Shown piece after piece: positions 15,733 through 24,900 of a DNA stretch of 64,000 nucleotides. The position numbers and the translations under genes were made by a program. The DNA is from an uncultured SAR86 cluster bacterium. Lineage in GTDB: Bacteria > Pseudomonadota > Gammaproteobacteria > Magnimaribacterales > AG-339-G14. Under the pieces are notes generated by a model. That model was not told the DNA's origin, ran no database searches, and was given only the letters and a program-made list of their open reading frames with translations. The number at the start of each line of letters is the position of its first letter. The first letter of the stretch is position 1. Location of the stretch: the NCBI GenBank assembly GCA_902540995.1, contig CACBOY010000002.1, positions 1-64,000 on the forward strand, read 5' to 3'.

Positions 15733-16989
15733 GTCTTTTTCAGTTATTTCAGATTTCGCCTGATCTTTTCTATTAATTATTTCGATTAAGCCTTTTTCAA
15801 CGTTCTTTTCGCTAATGACTATCTGATAAGGATTCCCCATTAAATTGGAATCAGAAAATTTGTTACCTGGAGATGCATCTCGATCGTCATAGAAGACATC
15901 TACATTGTTACTCATTAAATATGAGTATATTTCCTTAGCTTTGTTTTTAACTTTCTCTGATTTTTTTTCATTGATTGAAATTAAAGAACAATCAAAAGCA
16001 GAAATATTTTTTGGAAAAACGATACCTTCATTATCATGATTTTGCTCTATAGCAGCTGCAACAATTCTAGAAACTCCAATTCCATAACAGCCCATTTCTA
16101 AAATTTTTTGACTATTATCATGTTGGACACTTAAACCCATAGATTTGCTGTATTTATTACCTAGTTCAAATATATGACCCACCTCAATTCCTTTTTTAAT
16201 TGAAAGTTTGCCATGCTCACTATCAATATCAGATAGATCATTATTTTCAATTTTTTTCTCAATTTCAGTTTTTAAGGAATCTTCCAATAATTCAATATTT
16301 GATGAAAAATCTTTATCGTTAAATACCAATGTATCTTCACCAGAATCAGCTAGGACATGAAATTCTTCAGACATATTCCCACCAATTGCTCCTGAATCAG
16401 CTTTTACAATCTTGTAATCAAAGCCAATCTCATCAAATATCTTTTGGTAACACTCTTTCATAGCTTGATAGCTTTTGCTCATCCCTTCTTCATCAAGATC
16501 AAATGAATAGGCATCTTTCATTAAGAACTCTCTGCCTCGCATGACTCCAAATCTAGGTCTAATTTCATCTCTGAATTTCGTTTGTATTTGATAAAAAGTT
16601 TTAGGCAGATCTTTATGACTTTGCAGTTCTTGACGACATATATCGGTAATGACTTCTTCATGAGTAGGGCCGAGATAAAATTCCCTTTCATTACGATCCA
16701 AAAAACCCAAAAGTTCTGGACCCATTTGCTCAGACCGTTTTGTTTCGTCCCACAGTGTTTTTGGTTGAACCATCGGCATTAAAACTTCTAAACAACCATA
16801 TTCATTCATATTTTTTCTAATGATAGATTCGACTTTATTAAGAATCTTTAATCCCAGGGGCATCCACGAATAGATACCGGAAGCCAACGGTTTTATCATA
16901 TTTGTTCTAATCATAAGTTTATGGCTTATGAGTTCTGCGTCTTTTGGGGCCTCTTTTTGAGTTTTATAGTGAAATGAGGAAGCTTTCAT
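15712..16989 (-). CDS. proS: Prolyl-tRNA synthetase, short form without the INS editing domain
   Basis: ProRS charges tRNA-Pro. All class II motifs are intact: motif 1 around [14 protein letters not shown], motif 2 [25 protein letters not shown], and motif 3 [17 protein letters not shown], followed by an anticodon-binding domain with [12 protein letters not shown]. The protein is 425 aa against about 570 in E. coli. The missing part is the INS domain between motifs 2 and 3, which in E. coli hydrolyses Ala-tRNA-Pro; here a short linker ([16 protein letters not shown]...) joins the flanks. This layout is known from alphaproteobacterial ProRS and is less usual in Gammaproteobacteria. It is a clean domain absence, not a frameshift. 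It overlaps recA by 21 bases at the 3' end. Confidence 0.95.
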   Translation of the reverse strand: MKASSFHYKTQKEAPKDAELISHKLMIRTNMIKPLASGIYSWMPLGLKILNKVESIIRKNMNEYGCLEVLMPMVQPKTLWDETKRSEQMGPELLGFLDRNEREFYLGPTHEEVITDICRQELQSHKDLPKTFYQIQTKFRDEIRPRFGVMRGREFLMKDAYSFDLDEEGMSKSYQAMKECYQKIFDEIGFDYKIVKADSGAIGGNMSEEFHVLADSGEDTLVFNDKDFSSNIELLEDSLKTEIEKKIENNDLSDIDSEHGKLSIKKGIEVGHIFELGNKYSKSMGLSVQHDNSQKILEMGCYGIGVSRIVAAAIEQNHDNEGIVFPKNISAFDCSLISINEKKSEKVKNKAKEIYSYLMSNNVDVFYDDRDASPGNKFSDSNLMGNPYQIVISEKNVEKGLIEIINRKDQAKSEITEKDLLGLFD

Positions 16990-17059
16990 TTAAAATATAA
17001 ATTAATATTCGGCTTTAAAAATTAATAATACTAAAAAAAGATGCTTACAGTGAGGAATA

Positions 17060-17341
17060 ATGCCTATTTATGAGTACCAATGCAGTAAATGCGACAAAAT
17101 ATTTGAAAGAATTGTTTCTGTAGCAGATTCTACAAAAACTGTATTTTGTGATTGCTCGCCAAAAGCAAAGGCTAAAAAAATTATCTCAGCCCCATCCTTT
17201 CGTTTAGAGGGATCAGGTTGGTACGAAACAGACTTTAAGACAGGCAATAAAAAAAATCTTGTACAATCAGATATTAAAAGTAAAAAACCCTCTAAGGAAC
17301 CAAAAAAAACAGAAAACTCAAAACCTGCTAAAAAAGATTAA
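17060..17341 (+). CDS. FmdB family zinc-ribbon protein
   Basis: This is a small putative regulatory protein with an N-terminal zinc ribbon: MPIYEYQCSKCDKIFERIVS, then VFCDCSPKAKAKKIIS. The second pair is C-D-C rather than the usual C-P-x-C. The family signature continues with APSFRLEGSGWYETDF. The C-terminal third is a low-complexity basic lysine/serine tail. At 93 aa it matches the family. It is divergent from proS with a 70-base AT-rich spacer that should hold promoters for both, and is 15 bases before aspS, the usual gammaproteobacterial neighbour. The molecular function of the family is not settled. Confidence 0.88.
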   Translation: MPIYEYQCSKCDKIFERIVSVADSTKTVFCDCSPKAKAKKIISAPSFRLEGSGWYETDFKTGNKKNLVQSDIKSKKPSKEPKKTENSKPAKKD

Positions 17342-17356
17342 ACAATCTTTCTAAAT

Positions 17357-19120
17357 ATGGAACGTACTCAAATAAAAAATATTTCTAATAAAGAAATCGA
17401 TTCATCCTTTCTCATTTCTGGATGGGTTGAAAAGGTCAGGGATCATGGAGGTGTCATATTTTTAGATATCAGAGACGCATCTGGATTAATGCAAGTTGTT
17501 GTTGAGCCAGACGATAAAGATTTATTCAAAAAGTCGGAATCGATAAGAATGTCTTATGTTCTTGAAGTTACAGGAATTCTTAGAAAAAGGCCTAAAGGCA
17601 CAATTAATGAGTCATTGGCGTCTGGAGAACTGGAACTGGTTTCAAAAGAAATTGATATTCTTTCCAAAAGTAAACCTTTGCCTTTTCAGTTAGATGAACA
17701 TGCAAAAGTCGGTGAGGAGGTTAGGCTCAAATACCGTTACTTGGATTTGCGAAGACCGGAAATGCAATCAAATCTAAAAATCAGATCTCAAGTAAATCAC
17801 ATCGTCAGAAGTCATCTCATTGAAGATGAGTTTATTGAAATTGAAACTCCAATGATGGCTAGGGCTACGCCGGAAGGAGCTAGAGATTTTCTTGTCCCAA
17901 GCAGACTTTACAATCAAAAGTTTTATGCTCTCACTCAGTCACCACAGCTTTTCAAACAAATGTTGATGATTGGAGGTTTTGAAAAATATTTTCAAATTGT
18001 CAGATGCTTCCGGGATGAGGATACACGAAAAGATAGGCAGCCAGAATTCACTCAATTGGATATCGAATTGTCTTTTATTTCAGAAGAAGAAATTCTTAAA
18101 ATCTCTGAAAGCCTTATAAAAAGAATTTTTTTTGAAACTTTAAATATTGAGTTTGATGATTTCCAAAGAATTAAATATCAAGAAGCAATAAAGGATTACG
18201 GCTCAGATAAACCTGACTTAAGAAACCCTTTAAAGCTCGTTGATGTAAAAGATATTTTTGAAAATTCTTCATTTAAGGTTTTTGCCGATCCTGCCAAGAA
18301 TGAAAAGGCAAGAATTGTTGCGCTTAAAATTGAACAAGAAATAAGCAGAAATAAAATAGATGAGTACACTAAATTTGTCGGTAATTTTGGAGCAAAAGGA
18401 CTAGCTTATATAAAAGTCAATGATTCTACTGATCTAGATAATGGGCTTCAGTCTCCAATTCTTAAGTTCCTTTCTAAAGAAGAGATTTCTAGTTTAGTTG
18501 AAAGGCTTGAACTAAGTTCTGGAGACACTGTTTTTTTTGGTGCCGATCACAGAAATGTTGTGAATGATTCAATGGGCTCATTGAGAGAAAAATTAGGTGA
18601 AGATCTTAACTTAATTGATAAAGAGGCTTTTAAATTCGGATGGATAACAGACTTTCCTTTATTTGAAGAGGATATTCAAGGGAACTTGTCTCCATCACAC
18701 CATCCTTTTACTGCTTCTCAAGGAGGGCTCAAAGAACTAAAGAGAGATCCAGCAAATGCTGTTGCAAAAGCATATGACCTTATTTTGAATGGCAGTGAAA
18801 TTGGAGGCGGTTCTTTGAGAATTAATAGTTTAGATGAACAATTGGAAGTATTATCCATATTAGGAATAGATAAAAAAGAAGCGGATGAAAAATTTGGTTT
18901 CTTTTTAGAAGCTCTGTCCTATGGATGTCCTCCTCATGGCGGAATTGCATTTGGATTAGATCGTTTGATCATGTTGCTTTGTAAACAAGAATCCATCAGA
19001 GATGTAATCGCTTTTCCCAAGACCCAATCAGCAACTTGCTTGCTTTCCGATGCTCCAAGTTTAATTGATCAGGATCAATTAGATATGCTTTCCATAAAAG
19101 TTCTTGAAGAGGATAAATAG
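17357..19120 (+). CDS. aspS: Aspartyl-tRNA synthetase
   Basis: AspRS is a class IIb enzyme that charges tRNA-Asp. The N-terminal OB-fold has SGWVEKVRDHGGVIFLDIRD; the catalytic domain has YLDLRRPEMQ, TPEGARDFLVPSR, QSPQLFKQMLM, motif 2 FRDEDTRKDRQPEFTQLDIE and motif 3 GGIAFGLDRLIMLLC. The 587-aa length includes the bacterial GAD insertion. Its stop overlaps the GTG of yebC by one base. Confidence 0.97.
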   Translation: MERTQIKNISNKEIDSSFLISGWVEKVRDHGGVIFLDIRDASGLMQVVVEPDDKDLFKKSESIRMSYVLEVTGILRKRPKGTINESLASGELELVSKEIDILSKSKPLPFQLDEHAKVGEEVRLKYRYLDLRRPEMQSNLKIRSQVNHIVRSHLIEDEFIEIETPMMARATPEGARDFLVPSRLYNQKFYALTQSPQLFKQMLMIGGFEKYFQIVRCFRDEDTRKDRQPEFTQLDIELSFISEEEILKISESLIKRIFFETLNIEFDDFQRIKYQEAIKDYGSDKPDLRNPLKLVDVKDIFENSSFKVFADPAKNEKARIVALKIEQEISRNKIDEYTKFVGNFGAKGLAYIKVNDSTDLDNGLQSPILKFLSKEEISSLVERLELSSGDTVFFGADHRNVVNDSMGSLREKLGEDLNLIDKEAFKFGWITDFPLFEEDIQGNLSPSHHPFTASQGGLKELKRDPANAVAKAYDLILNGSEIGGGSLRINSLDEQLEVLSILGIDKKEADEKFGFFLEALSYGCPPHGGIAFGLDRLIMLLCKQESIRDVIAFPKTQSATCLLSDAPSLIDQDQLDMLSIKVLEEDK

Positions 19121-19854
19121 TGGCGGGACATTCTAAGTGGGCCAACATAAAACATCGCAAAGGTCGTCAAGATGAAAAAAGACAAAAAGTTTTCTCGAAA
19201 CTTATAAGAGAGCTTACCGTTGCTGCTAAATTGGGAGGACCTGAGCCAGGAGATAATCCTAGATTAAGACTTGCTCTAGATAAGGCCCTTGGAGCCAATA
19301 TGCCAAAAGATACAATAGAAAGAGCCATAGCAAGAGGTTCTGGAGATCAGGAAGCAGAAAATTTAGAAGAAACCATTTATGAAGGCTATGGTCCCAATGG
19401 GGTTGCTATTATAGTTGAAACTTTGACGGACAATAAAAACAGAACGGTTGCTGAAGTTAGACACGCTTTTTCTAAGTACGGAGGAAGTTTAGGTACCGAT
19501 GGGTCTGTAGCATATTTATTTACCAAAGTTGGTCAGATAGTCGTTGAAAATACTGATGAGGAAAAAATATTTGATGTTTCTGTATCGAATGGTGCAGATG
19601 AAGTAGAACAGGGTGACGAAGATAATCTCATCATCTCTGTTGAAGCCGAAGAATTTCATAATCTTAAAAATGTTCTAGAAGAGAATGAAATCAAAATTAA
19701 CCAATACGAGTTGATTATGAAAGCATCAAATAGCGTTGAGCTTGATGATGAGGCTTCTGAAAAAGTCATCAATCTTCTTGAAAGTCTTGAAGATTTGGAT
19801 GATGTGCAAAATGTTCATTCCAATGCTGAATTTTCTGAAGGGAGCTTTGCTTGA
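19120..19854 (+). CDS. yebC: YebC/PmpR family DNA-binding transcriptional regulator
   Basis: The protein begins AGHSKWANIKHRKGRQDEKR, the family hallmark, followed by GGPEPGDNPRLRLALDKA and MPKDTIERAIARG. The rest is the acidic three-domain YebC fold (GYGPNGVAIIVE, GSLGTDGSVAYLF). The 244-aa length is typical. Family members have been described as transcriptional regulators and, more recently, as translation factors for proline-rich stretches. The start is GTG overlapping the aspS stop. ruvC-ruvA-ruvB normally follow; here the PDDEXK nuclease follows immediately. Confidence 0.94.
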   Translation: MAGHSKWANIKHRKGRQDEKRQKVFSKLIRELTVAAKLGGPEPGDNPRLRLALDKALGANMPKDTIERAIARGSGDQEAENLEETIYEGYGPNGVAIIVETLTDNKNRTVAEVRHAFSKYGGSLGTDGSVAYLFTKVGQIVVENTDEEKIFDVSVSNGADEVEQGDEDNLIISVEAEEFHNLKNVLEENEIKINQYELIMKASNSVELDDEASEKVINLLESLEDLDDVQNVHSNAEFSEGSFA

Positions 19855-20261
19855 TGACGAATTCAAGGAATAAGGGAGCATCATTTGAAAGAGAAATTGC
19901 AAATGCCTTGAATGATTCTTTGGAATTAAAAAAACCATTAAAAAGAATATTAGAGCAAACTCGAGAAAAACATCTTCCAGATCTTATTCTTGGTAATTGG
20001 TACATAGAATGTAAGAGATATGGGCAAGGCGCAGAACCCCTCGAAGGCTGGTGGGATCAAGTGATTGCTGCAACTCCAGAAGACAGTCATCCAGCTTTGA
20101 TTTATAAATTTAATCACAGACCCATCAAGGTGAGAATTCCGCTCCATACTGTAAACAACAATCTTCCTAAAGATTTTAACAATACATGCGATTTTTCTTT
20201 GGAGAGCTTCATAGTTTTACTTAAATCTCTTTTTGAGGAAGATATAAAAAGCCATCTTTAA
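19854..20261 (+). CDS. Putative Holliday junction resolvase-like PDDEXK nuclease in the ruvCAB position
   Basis: The 135-aa protein opens with NSRNKGASFEREIANAL, which resembles the KG-x(n)-ERE start of archaeal Hjc and phage resolvases. It then shows LPDLIL and YIECKRYGQG: E12/E14, D43, E52 and K54 form a PD-(D/E)xK catalytic set, numbering from ATG 19854. TTG at 19851 is an alternative start overlapping the yebC stop. It lies exactly between yebC and ybgC, where ruvC, ruvA and ruvB sit in Pseudomonas. Its likely job is cutting branched DNA, possibly in place of RuvC; that role is inferred from fold and place, not from a recognised named family. It overlaps ybgC by one base. Confidence 0.75.
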   Translation: MTNSRNKGASFEREIANALNDSLELKKPLKRILEQTREKHLPDLILGNWYIECKRYGQGAEPLEGWWDQVIAATPEDSHPALIYKFNHRPIKVRIPLHTVNNNLPKDFNNTCDFSLESFIVLLKSLFEEDIKSHL

Positions 20262-20668
20262 TGTCAGATACCATAGAGCTAAGAATTTACTATGAAGATA
20301 CTGATGCACAAGGTGTAGTTTTTTATGCTAATTATCTCAAATATTTTGAAAGGGCTAGAACTGAATTTCTAAGAAAGTGTGGTTACCTACAAAACGAACT
20401 TTTAGGCAAAAATATTATTTTTATTGTCAATAAATTAGACATTCATTACAAAAAACCTGTCCTATTAGATCAATTAATAAAAATAGAATCTTCTCTTTCA
20501 GAATTAAAGAAAGCTAGTTTTAGCTTTAACCAAAGAGTTGTTATAAATTCACAAATAATGTGTGAAGCTAATGTATTATGCGGCTGTGTTGATCTTGAAA
20601 CTAAAAAACCCATTGCTCTTCCAGATGAGCTAAGAAAAAAGATGTTGGATAAAAAAAATGCAAGCTGA
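20261..20668 (+). CDS. ybgC: Acyl-CoA thioesterase YbgC (Tol-Pal associated)
   Basis: YbgC is a hot-dog fold thioesterase of the 4-hydroxybenzoyl-CoA thioesterase family and the standard first gene of the tol-pal operon. It has YYEDTDAQGVVFYANYLKYFERARTE, which includes the catalytic Asp, and the 135-aa length of the family. Its stop lies inside tolQ (11-base overlap). In other bacteria it acts on short acyl-CoA or acyl-ACP and is linked to phospholipid synthesis enzymes at the inner membrane. Confidence 0.94.
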   Translation: MSDTIELRIYYEDTDAQGVVFYANYLKYFERARTEFLRKCGYLQNELLGKNIIFIVNKLDIHYKKPVLLDQLIKIESSLSELKKASFSFNQRVVINSQIMCEANVLCGCVDLETKKPIALPDELRKKMLDKKNAS

Positions 20669-21329
20669 ATTAAGTTTTGTAGATTTATTTTTAGGAGCAA
20701 GTTTAGTTGTTCAATTAGTGATGATTATTTTGTTTGTTCTGGCTGGAACTTCATGGTGGTTTATCTTTGATAAGTGGCTTACCTTAAGCAGAGCGAAAAA
20801 GGATATCTTTGAGTTTGAAACCGAGTTTTGGAACTCTAGAAATATTGAAAAAATATTTAATGAGCTTAACCGTAAAGAAGATAATTTTGGACTATCTCAA
20901 ATCTTTGTAATTTCTCATGAAGAATTTTTAAAGTCAGAAAATTTCGAAAAGACAGCTGACCGCATCAACAAGTCAACGGAAATTATAATTAATAGACAAG
21001 AAGAAAGATTGGAAGAAGGGTTATCTTTTTTGTCTACTGTTGCATCTGTAAGCCCCTTCATAGGCCTATTTGGGACTGTATGGGGGGTTATGAACGCCTT
21101 TAGTGGTTTAGCCCAACTTTCTCAAGTATCAATAAATGCCGTTGCCCCAGGTATATCTGAAGCTTTAGTAGCAACTGCACTAGGTCTATTCGCGGCTATA
21201 CCTGCTCTTGTATCTTATAATTGGAGTGTCAAGACAATTGATACCATTATTAAGAGTTACGAAAATTTTACATCTGAACTTTTGATAACTTACCAAGAAT
21301 TCAATGTCCAAAAGACGACAAAAAAATAG
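20658..21329 (+). CDS. tolQ: Tol-Pal system proton channel subunit TolQ
   Basis: TolQ with TolR forms an inner-membrane proton channel powering TolA during outer-membrane constriction. It has three membrane segments: near residues 15-37 (VVQLVMIILFVLAG), and a C-terminal pair with SVSPFIGLFGTVWGVMNAF and ISEALVATALGLFAAIPALVSYNW, the MotA/ExbB/TolQ signature. The 223-aa length is normal. It overlaps ybgC upstream and tolR downstream (26 bases). Confidence 0.96.
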   Translation: MQAELSFVDLFLGASLVVQLVMIILFVLAGTSWWFIFDKWLTLSRAKKDIFEFETEFWNSRNIEKIFNELNRKEDNFGLSQIFVISHEEFLKSENFEKTADRINKSTEIIINRQEERLEEGLSFLSTVASVSPFIGLFGTVWGVMNAFSGLAQLSQVSINAVAPGISEALVATALGLFAAIPALVSYNWSVKTIDTIIKSYENFTSELLITYQEFNVQKTTKK

Positions 21330-21735
21330 AAAGCTTTTAACAGAAATTAACGTAATTCCATATGTGGATATTTCATTAGTTTTGCTGGTTATTTTTATGG
21401 TAGCAACACCATTTATGATTCAAGGAATTGACCTTGATCTGCCCAAAACCGAAGCTCAAGCTCTAAATAAATCTAAAGACGATAATTTAACCATTTCAAT
21501 CAGCAAAGAGGGGTTTTATTCTCTTGATTTGGGTGAAAAGAATGAAATCTACGAAAGTTTTCAGTTATTTGCAGAACAGTTAGAAAAAATTTTAAAGAAC
21601 AACCCAAAAGTTGAGATATTTTTAAGAGCAGATAAGGAAACGCTTTATGACAATGTTGCTAAAACAATGTCTTTGATTAAAAAATTTAAAACAGATTCTA
21701 TTAATCTCATAACTGAACCCATTGAGAATGAATAA
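21304..21735 (+). CDS. tolR: Tol-Pal system protein TolR
   Basis: TolR is an ExbD-family bitopic protein. It shows INVIPYVDISLVLLVIFMVATPFMIQGIDLDLPK, with the membrane Asp of the proton channel in VDISLVLL, followed by a periplasmic domain with LRADKETLYDNVAKTMSLIKK. The 143-aa length is typical. It overlaps tolQ and tolA, so the three should be translated together. Confidence 0.95.
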   Translation: MSKRRQKNRKLLTEINVIPYVDISLVLLVIFMVATPFMIQGIDLDLPKTEAQALNKSKDDNLTISISKEGFYSLDLGEKNEIYESFQLFAEQLEKILKNNPKVEIFLRADKETLYDNVAKTMSLIKKFKTDSINLITEPIENE

Positions 21736-22348
21736 GGCTTTAACAAGTTTAAATACTTTTTTTTTGATTCTTTTATTTCTATCTTTGATTTTTTCTATGT
21801 TTTCTATCCCAAAACTCAATATTGATGAGACACAATCAATCAAAGTAAATTTTTACGAGTTAATTCAAGAAGATGACATATTGTTCGATTCATCTATCCT
21901 AAATACAACCATTAAAAAAGAAACAAAAAAAGCTTCTGTAAATGATAAAAAAGCAGAACCGTCAGAAGCAGAAATTCTTTCAAAATTTAAAATAAATAAA
22001 TCAGATATCAAAAACGAAATCAGTAAAATTAAGCTTTCAAAGGAAAGAGAAGATATTTTGAGAGTTTCAGCTATCATTCAGGCAAGTATTTCTTCAATTT
22101 GGATTAAACCTAATTCTTTAAGTGAATCTTTAATAGCAAAAGTATCAATAAATCTTGCTCCCTCAGGAGAAATATTAAATTTTGATTTGATTGAGCCAAG
22201 TTCTAATAATTCTTTTAATGAATCTATTTTAACGGCAATGAATAAAATGACTTTTTTAGAAGAAGTTAGTTTTCTTGATAGAAAGCTATTTGAAGAAAAC
22301 TTTAGAAACTTTAATTTAGTTTTTAAATCATCTGGGGAGATAGAGTGA
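21728..22348 (+). CDS. tolA: TolA-like protein, short form
   Basis: TolA spans the periplasm and couples TolQR to Pal/TolB. This protein has one N-terminal membrane segment ([17 protein letters not shown]), a short charged linker rich in K, E and S, and a C-terminal domain of TolA/TonB type: [33 protein letters not shown], then [14 protein letters not shown]. At 206 aa it is about half the length of E. coli TolA, mainly because the long helical domain II is nearly absent. ATG at 21728 is chosen over TTG at 21722. Identity rests on domain order and on its place between tolR and tolB. Confidence 0.85.
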   Translation: MNKALTSLNTFFLILLFLSLIFSMFSIPKLNIDETQSIKVNFYELIQEDDILFDSSILNTTIKKETKKASVNDKKAEPSEAEILSKFKINKSDIKNEISKIKLSKEREDILRVSAIIQASISSIWIKPNSLSESLIAKVSINLAPSGEILNFDLIEPSSNNSFNESILTAMNKMTFLEEVSFLDRKLFEENFRNFNLVFKSSGEIE

Positions 22349-23628
22349 TTAAGTTTTTCTTCATGATAGTTTTTTTGGTTTCTAACCATATATTTTCTAT
22401 CTTAGAAATTGAAATTTTAAAAGGAAGCGATAATTTATCAAAAGTTGCATTTGTTCCTTTTGGCATTGAGAGTGGCATTGAAGAAAATTATGGCATTCAG
22501 ATATCTAGAAATATCGAAAAGAACATGCTTTTGTTTGGTGAATTTGAAAATCTTGCTGTGAATGAGATGCTCTCATATCCTTCCTCGGAAAATGATTTTT
22601 ATTACAGGGATTGGAAAGTACTCGGGGTGGATTATTCTGTAATTGGAAAAATAAATTCTGTTAATGCTTTAGGAAATCTCAATATTTCGTATTCTTTATT
22701 TAACATAAATAGAAGAATTAAGATTTTAGAAGGCGAAATTGTTGGCAGTGAAGATAATATTGAGGGAATTTCAAAAATTATCAGCAATAGAATTTATGAA
22801 GAAATTACTGGTTTAAAAGGGATATTTGATACGAAATTAGCATATGTCATTAATTCTGATGCTGACACTTATCAAATGTGTATTTCAGATATCGATGGCA
22901 AAAATGAACAAATTCTTTTCACCTCCAAAGCGCCAATAATGTCTCCTGATTGGTCGCCTGATAGAAAAAAAATTGCTTACGTATCATTTGAAAATGGTTT
23001 GGCTGAAATTTTTATTCAGGACTTACAATCTGGAGAACGAGATTCTATTCAGGCTCTAGGAATGACAAATAGTGCTCCAGTTTGGTCTCCAGACGGAAAA
23101 AGTCTAGCTTTGGTTGTTTCTTTTTCAGGGAATCCAGACATTTTCTTATATTCCATCAGAAATAAAAGATTGGTAAGGCTTACAAATCATTATGGTATTG
23201 ATACTGAGCCTTCTTGGTCCCCAGATTCAAAAAAAATTATTTTTACGTCTGACAGGTCTGGTTCTCCGCAGCTTTACGAAATCAATACAAAATCGAAAAG
23301 AAAAAAAAGACTTACTAGAGACGGAAATTACAATGCAAGAGGAAGATACTTTCCCGATGGGAAATCTATATTCTTTGTTCATGGAAGAGATGGAAATTTT
23401 CAAATTGCAACAAAAAAACTCTCTAGCAGATACATTGAGACTTTAACTTCAACTTCATTAGATGAATCACCAACTATTTCTCCAAATGGAAATATCATCA
23501 TCTACGCAACAAAAGATGGGTCAAATGGTTATTTAGGAGGTATTACCTTAGATGGAAAATCTAAATTTTCATTACCAGTTAAAAATGGATCTGTAAGGGA
23601 ACCAGCTTGGTCACCATTATTAAATTAA
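22345..23628 (+). CDS. tolB: Tol-Pal system periplasmic protein TolB
   Basis: TolB is a periplasmic beta-propeller that binds Pal and TolA. A signal peptide ([18 protein letters not shown]) is followed by the N-terminal domain and propeller repeats of the form [45 protein letters not shown] and REPAWSP. The 427-aa length is normal. The start is GTG, inside the tolA stop (4-base overlap). A 69-base gap with its own -10 element separates it from pal. Confidence 0.95.
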   Translation: MIKFFFMIVFLVSNHIFSILEIEILKGSDNLSKVAFVPFGIESGIEENYGIQISRNIEKNMLLFGEFENLAVNEMLSYPSSENDFYYRDWKVLGVDYSVIGKINSVNALGNLNISYSLFNINRRIKILEGEIVGSEDNIEGISKIISNRIYEEITGLKGIFDTKLAYVINSDADTYQMCISDIDGKNEQILFTSKAPIMSPDWSPDRKKIAYVSFENGLAEIFIQDLQSGERDSIQALGMTNSAPVWSPDGKSLALVVSFSGNPDIFLYSIRNKRLVRLTNHYGIDTEPSWSPDSKKIIFTSDRSGSPQLYEINTKSKRKKRLTRDGNYNARGRYFPDGKSIFFVHGRDGNFQIATKKLSSRYIETLTSTSLDESPTISPNGNIIIYATKDGSNGYLGGITLDGKSKFSLPVKNGSVREPAWSPLLN

Positions 23629-23668
23629 ACAAACTAAATATAAAATTTCTTGTCTAAGAGAAAAGTAT

Positions 23669-23674
23669 TATAAT
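23669..23674 (+). promoter_or_regulatory. Candidate -10 element before pal
   Basis: TATAAT stands in the tolB-pal gap, 23 bases ahead of the ATG, with a good ribosome binding site (AGAAGGAG, 23684-23691) between them. The best -35-like hexamer (TTGTCT, 23650) is only 13 bases upstream, so the promoter is uncertain. A separate promoter for pal is known in other gammaproteobacteria. Confidence 0.4.
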
Positions 23675-23697
23675 TGCACCTCTAGAAGGAGCTTTTT

Positions 23698-24177
23698 ATG
23701 AGGAGACTATTTATGGAACCAATTGGAATTTTTATTTTAGCTATGCTTTGCCAAGTTTATTCTTGTGCAGCAAATGTGTCTGATTCAGTTGAACGAATGC
23801 AATATGCCTCTGTAGCTGGAGAAGAGTATCTTCAAGGGGATAAGCTTGAAACCAATCTAGATGACAAAGTTTATTTTGACTTTGATAAATCTGCTTTAGA
23901 TGCGGAAGACAAAAACTTACTTGAGCAGTATTTACCTGAAATCAAAAAGGCAAAAATAGTTCGATTAGAAGGCCATTGTGACGAAAGAGGAACTAGAGAA
24001 TATAACTTAGCACTTGGGGAAAGAAGAGCACTTGAGGTGAGAGACTTTCTTGTAGTAAAAGGAGTGTCTGGTAAAAAAATTAGGGTGGTTAGTTTTGGAG
24101 AAGAAAAACCCCTCAAAAGTTCATCGAATGAAAAAGCTTGGGCTGAAAATAGAAGGGTAGAAATCTCTCTTTACTAG
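23698..24177 (+). CDS. pal: Peptidoglycan-associated lipoprotein Pal
   Basis: Pal anchors the outer membrane to peptidoglycan. The N-terminus is a lipoprotein signal ending in QVYSC (predicted lipidated Cys near residue 23), somewhat unlike the canonical LxGC. The OmpA-like domain follows: VYFDFDKSALDAEDKNLLEQYL, the peptidoglycan-binding EGHCDERGTREYNLALGERRA, then RVVSFGEEKP and NRRVEISLY. The 159-aa length is normal. It precedes cpoB by one base. Confidence 0.95.
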   Translation: MRRLFMEPIGIFILAMLCQVYSCAANVSDSVERMQYASVAGEEYLQGDKLETNLDDKVYFDFDKSALDAEDKNLLEQYLPEIKKAKIVRLEGHCDERGTREYNLALGERRALEVRDFLVVKGVSGKKIRVVSFGEEKPLKSSSNEKAWAENRRVEISLY

Positions 24178-24178
24178 A

Positions 24179-24880
24179 TTGAAAATTCTAAAAAGCTTTA
24201 TCTTTTTTGTTTTTTTGGGTTTTTCTAGTTTTGCAGTTTTGCAAAATAATGAATCCATAGAACTTCTTCTTGAAAAAATAAATCTTTTAAAAAAAGAAAT
24301 TGAATCTCTTACGGCCTCAATAGAAACGAATAACTTAACCATTTCCAGGTTGGAAGAAGCAAACCAAATTAGATATGTTGATCTAGATAAAAGAATTCAT
24401 CTTTTAGAGACAAAGTTATTATTTGAAGAAACACAAGCCGAAGAATCTTCAGAACAGTCTATAAATCCTTTGTCGGGGCTTGTAGAAGAAGACATCGACT
24501 CAGGAGAATTTGGTCTTTGGTCAAATTCTATGAAGCTGCTTGATAATTCTAGATATTCAGAAGCAGCAGAAAACTTAAGGCTCTTAATTCTTTCCTATCC
24601 TAACGGAACCTATACAGGCGATGCTTATTTTTGGCTTGGTGAAATATATTTAGTCCAAGAAATGTTTGAAGATTCCTCTGAAATTTTGAATGCCTTCTTA
24701 GCAAAGTTTGATGATCATCCTAGAAAGGCAGACGGTCTGTACAAACTTGCTCTTGCCAAAGTTAATTTAGAAGAATTGGAATTAGCTGAGACACTTTTAC
24801 AAGAAGTTATAAGTAATTATCCAAACTCTGGAGCTGCTTTACTTGCAGAACAAGATTTAATTAAATTAAATTCTCAATGA
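24179..24880 (+). CDS. cpoB: Cell division coordinator CpoB (YbgF)
   Basis: CpoB is a periplasmic TPR protein that links Tol-Pal to penicillin-binding protein activity at septation. It has a signal peptide (KSFIFFVFLGFSSFAVLQ), an N-terminal trimerising coiled coil (residues about 25-75, ELLLEKINLLKKEIESL), then TPR repeats with GEFGLWSNSMKLLDNSRYSEAAENL and GDAYFWLGEIYLVQEMFEDSSEIL. The 233-aa length is typical. The start is TTG one base after pal. It ends 20 bases before tRNA-Lys, the arrangement also seen in Pseudomonas (minus que genes). Confidence 0.9.
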   Translation: MKILKSFIFFVFLGFSSFAVLQNNESIELLLEKINLLKKEIESLTASIETNNLTISRLEEANQIRYVDLDKRIHLLETKLLFEETQAEESSEQSINPLSGLVEEDIDSGEFGLWSNSMKLLDNSRYSEAAENLRLLILSYPNGTYTGDAYFWLGEIYLVQEMFEDSSEILNAFLAKFDDHPRKADGLYKLALAKVNLEELELAETLLQEVISNYPNSGAALLAEQDLIKLNSQ

Positions 24881-24883
24881 GGG

Positions 24884-24889
24884 TATAAT
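24884..24889 (+). promoter_or_regulatory. Candidate -10 element for tRNA-Lys
   Basis: A perfect TATAAT begins four bases after the cpoB stop and ends 11 bases before the mature tRNA. TTAAAT lies 17 bases upstream as a weak -35. The position fits a dedicated tRNA promoter with a short 5' leader. Confidence 0.5.
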
Positions 24890-24900
24890 CCTTTCTTTTT

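Noticed and set aside
15712-16989. proS as a frameshifted or degraded gene because of its short length
   Set aside because: The frame is continuous, all class II motifs and both terminal domains are intact, and the missing part matches one domain exactly.
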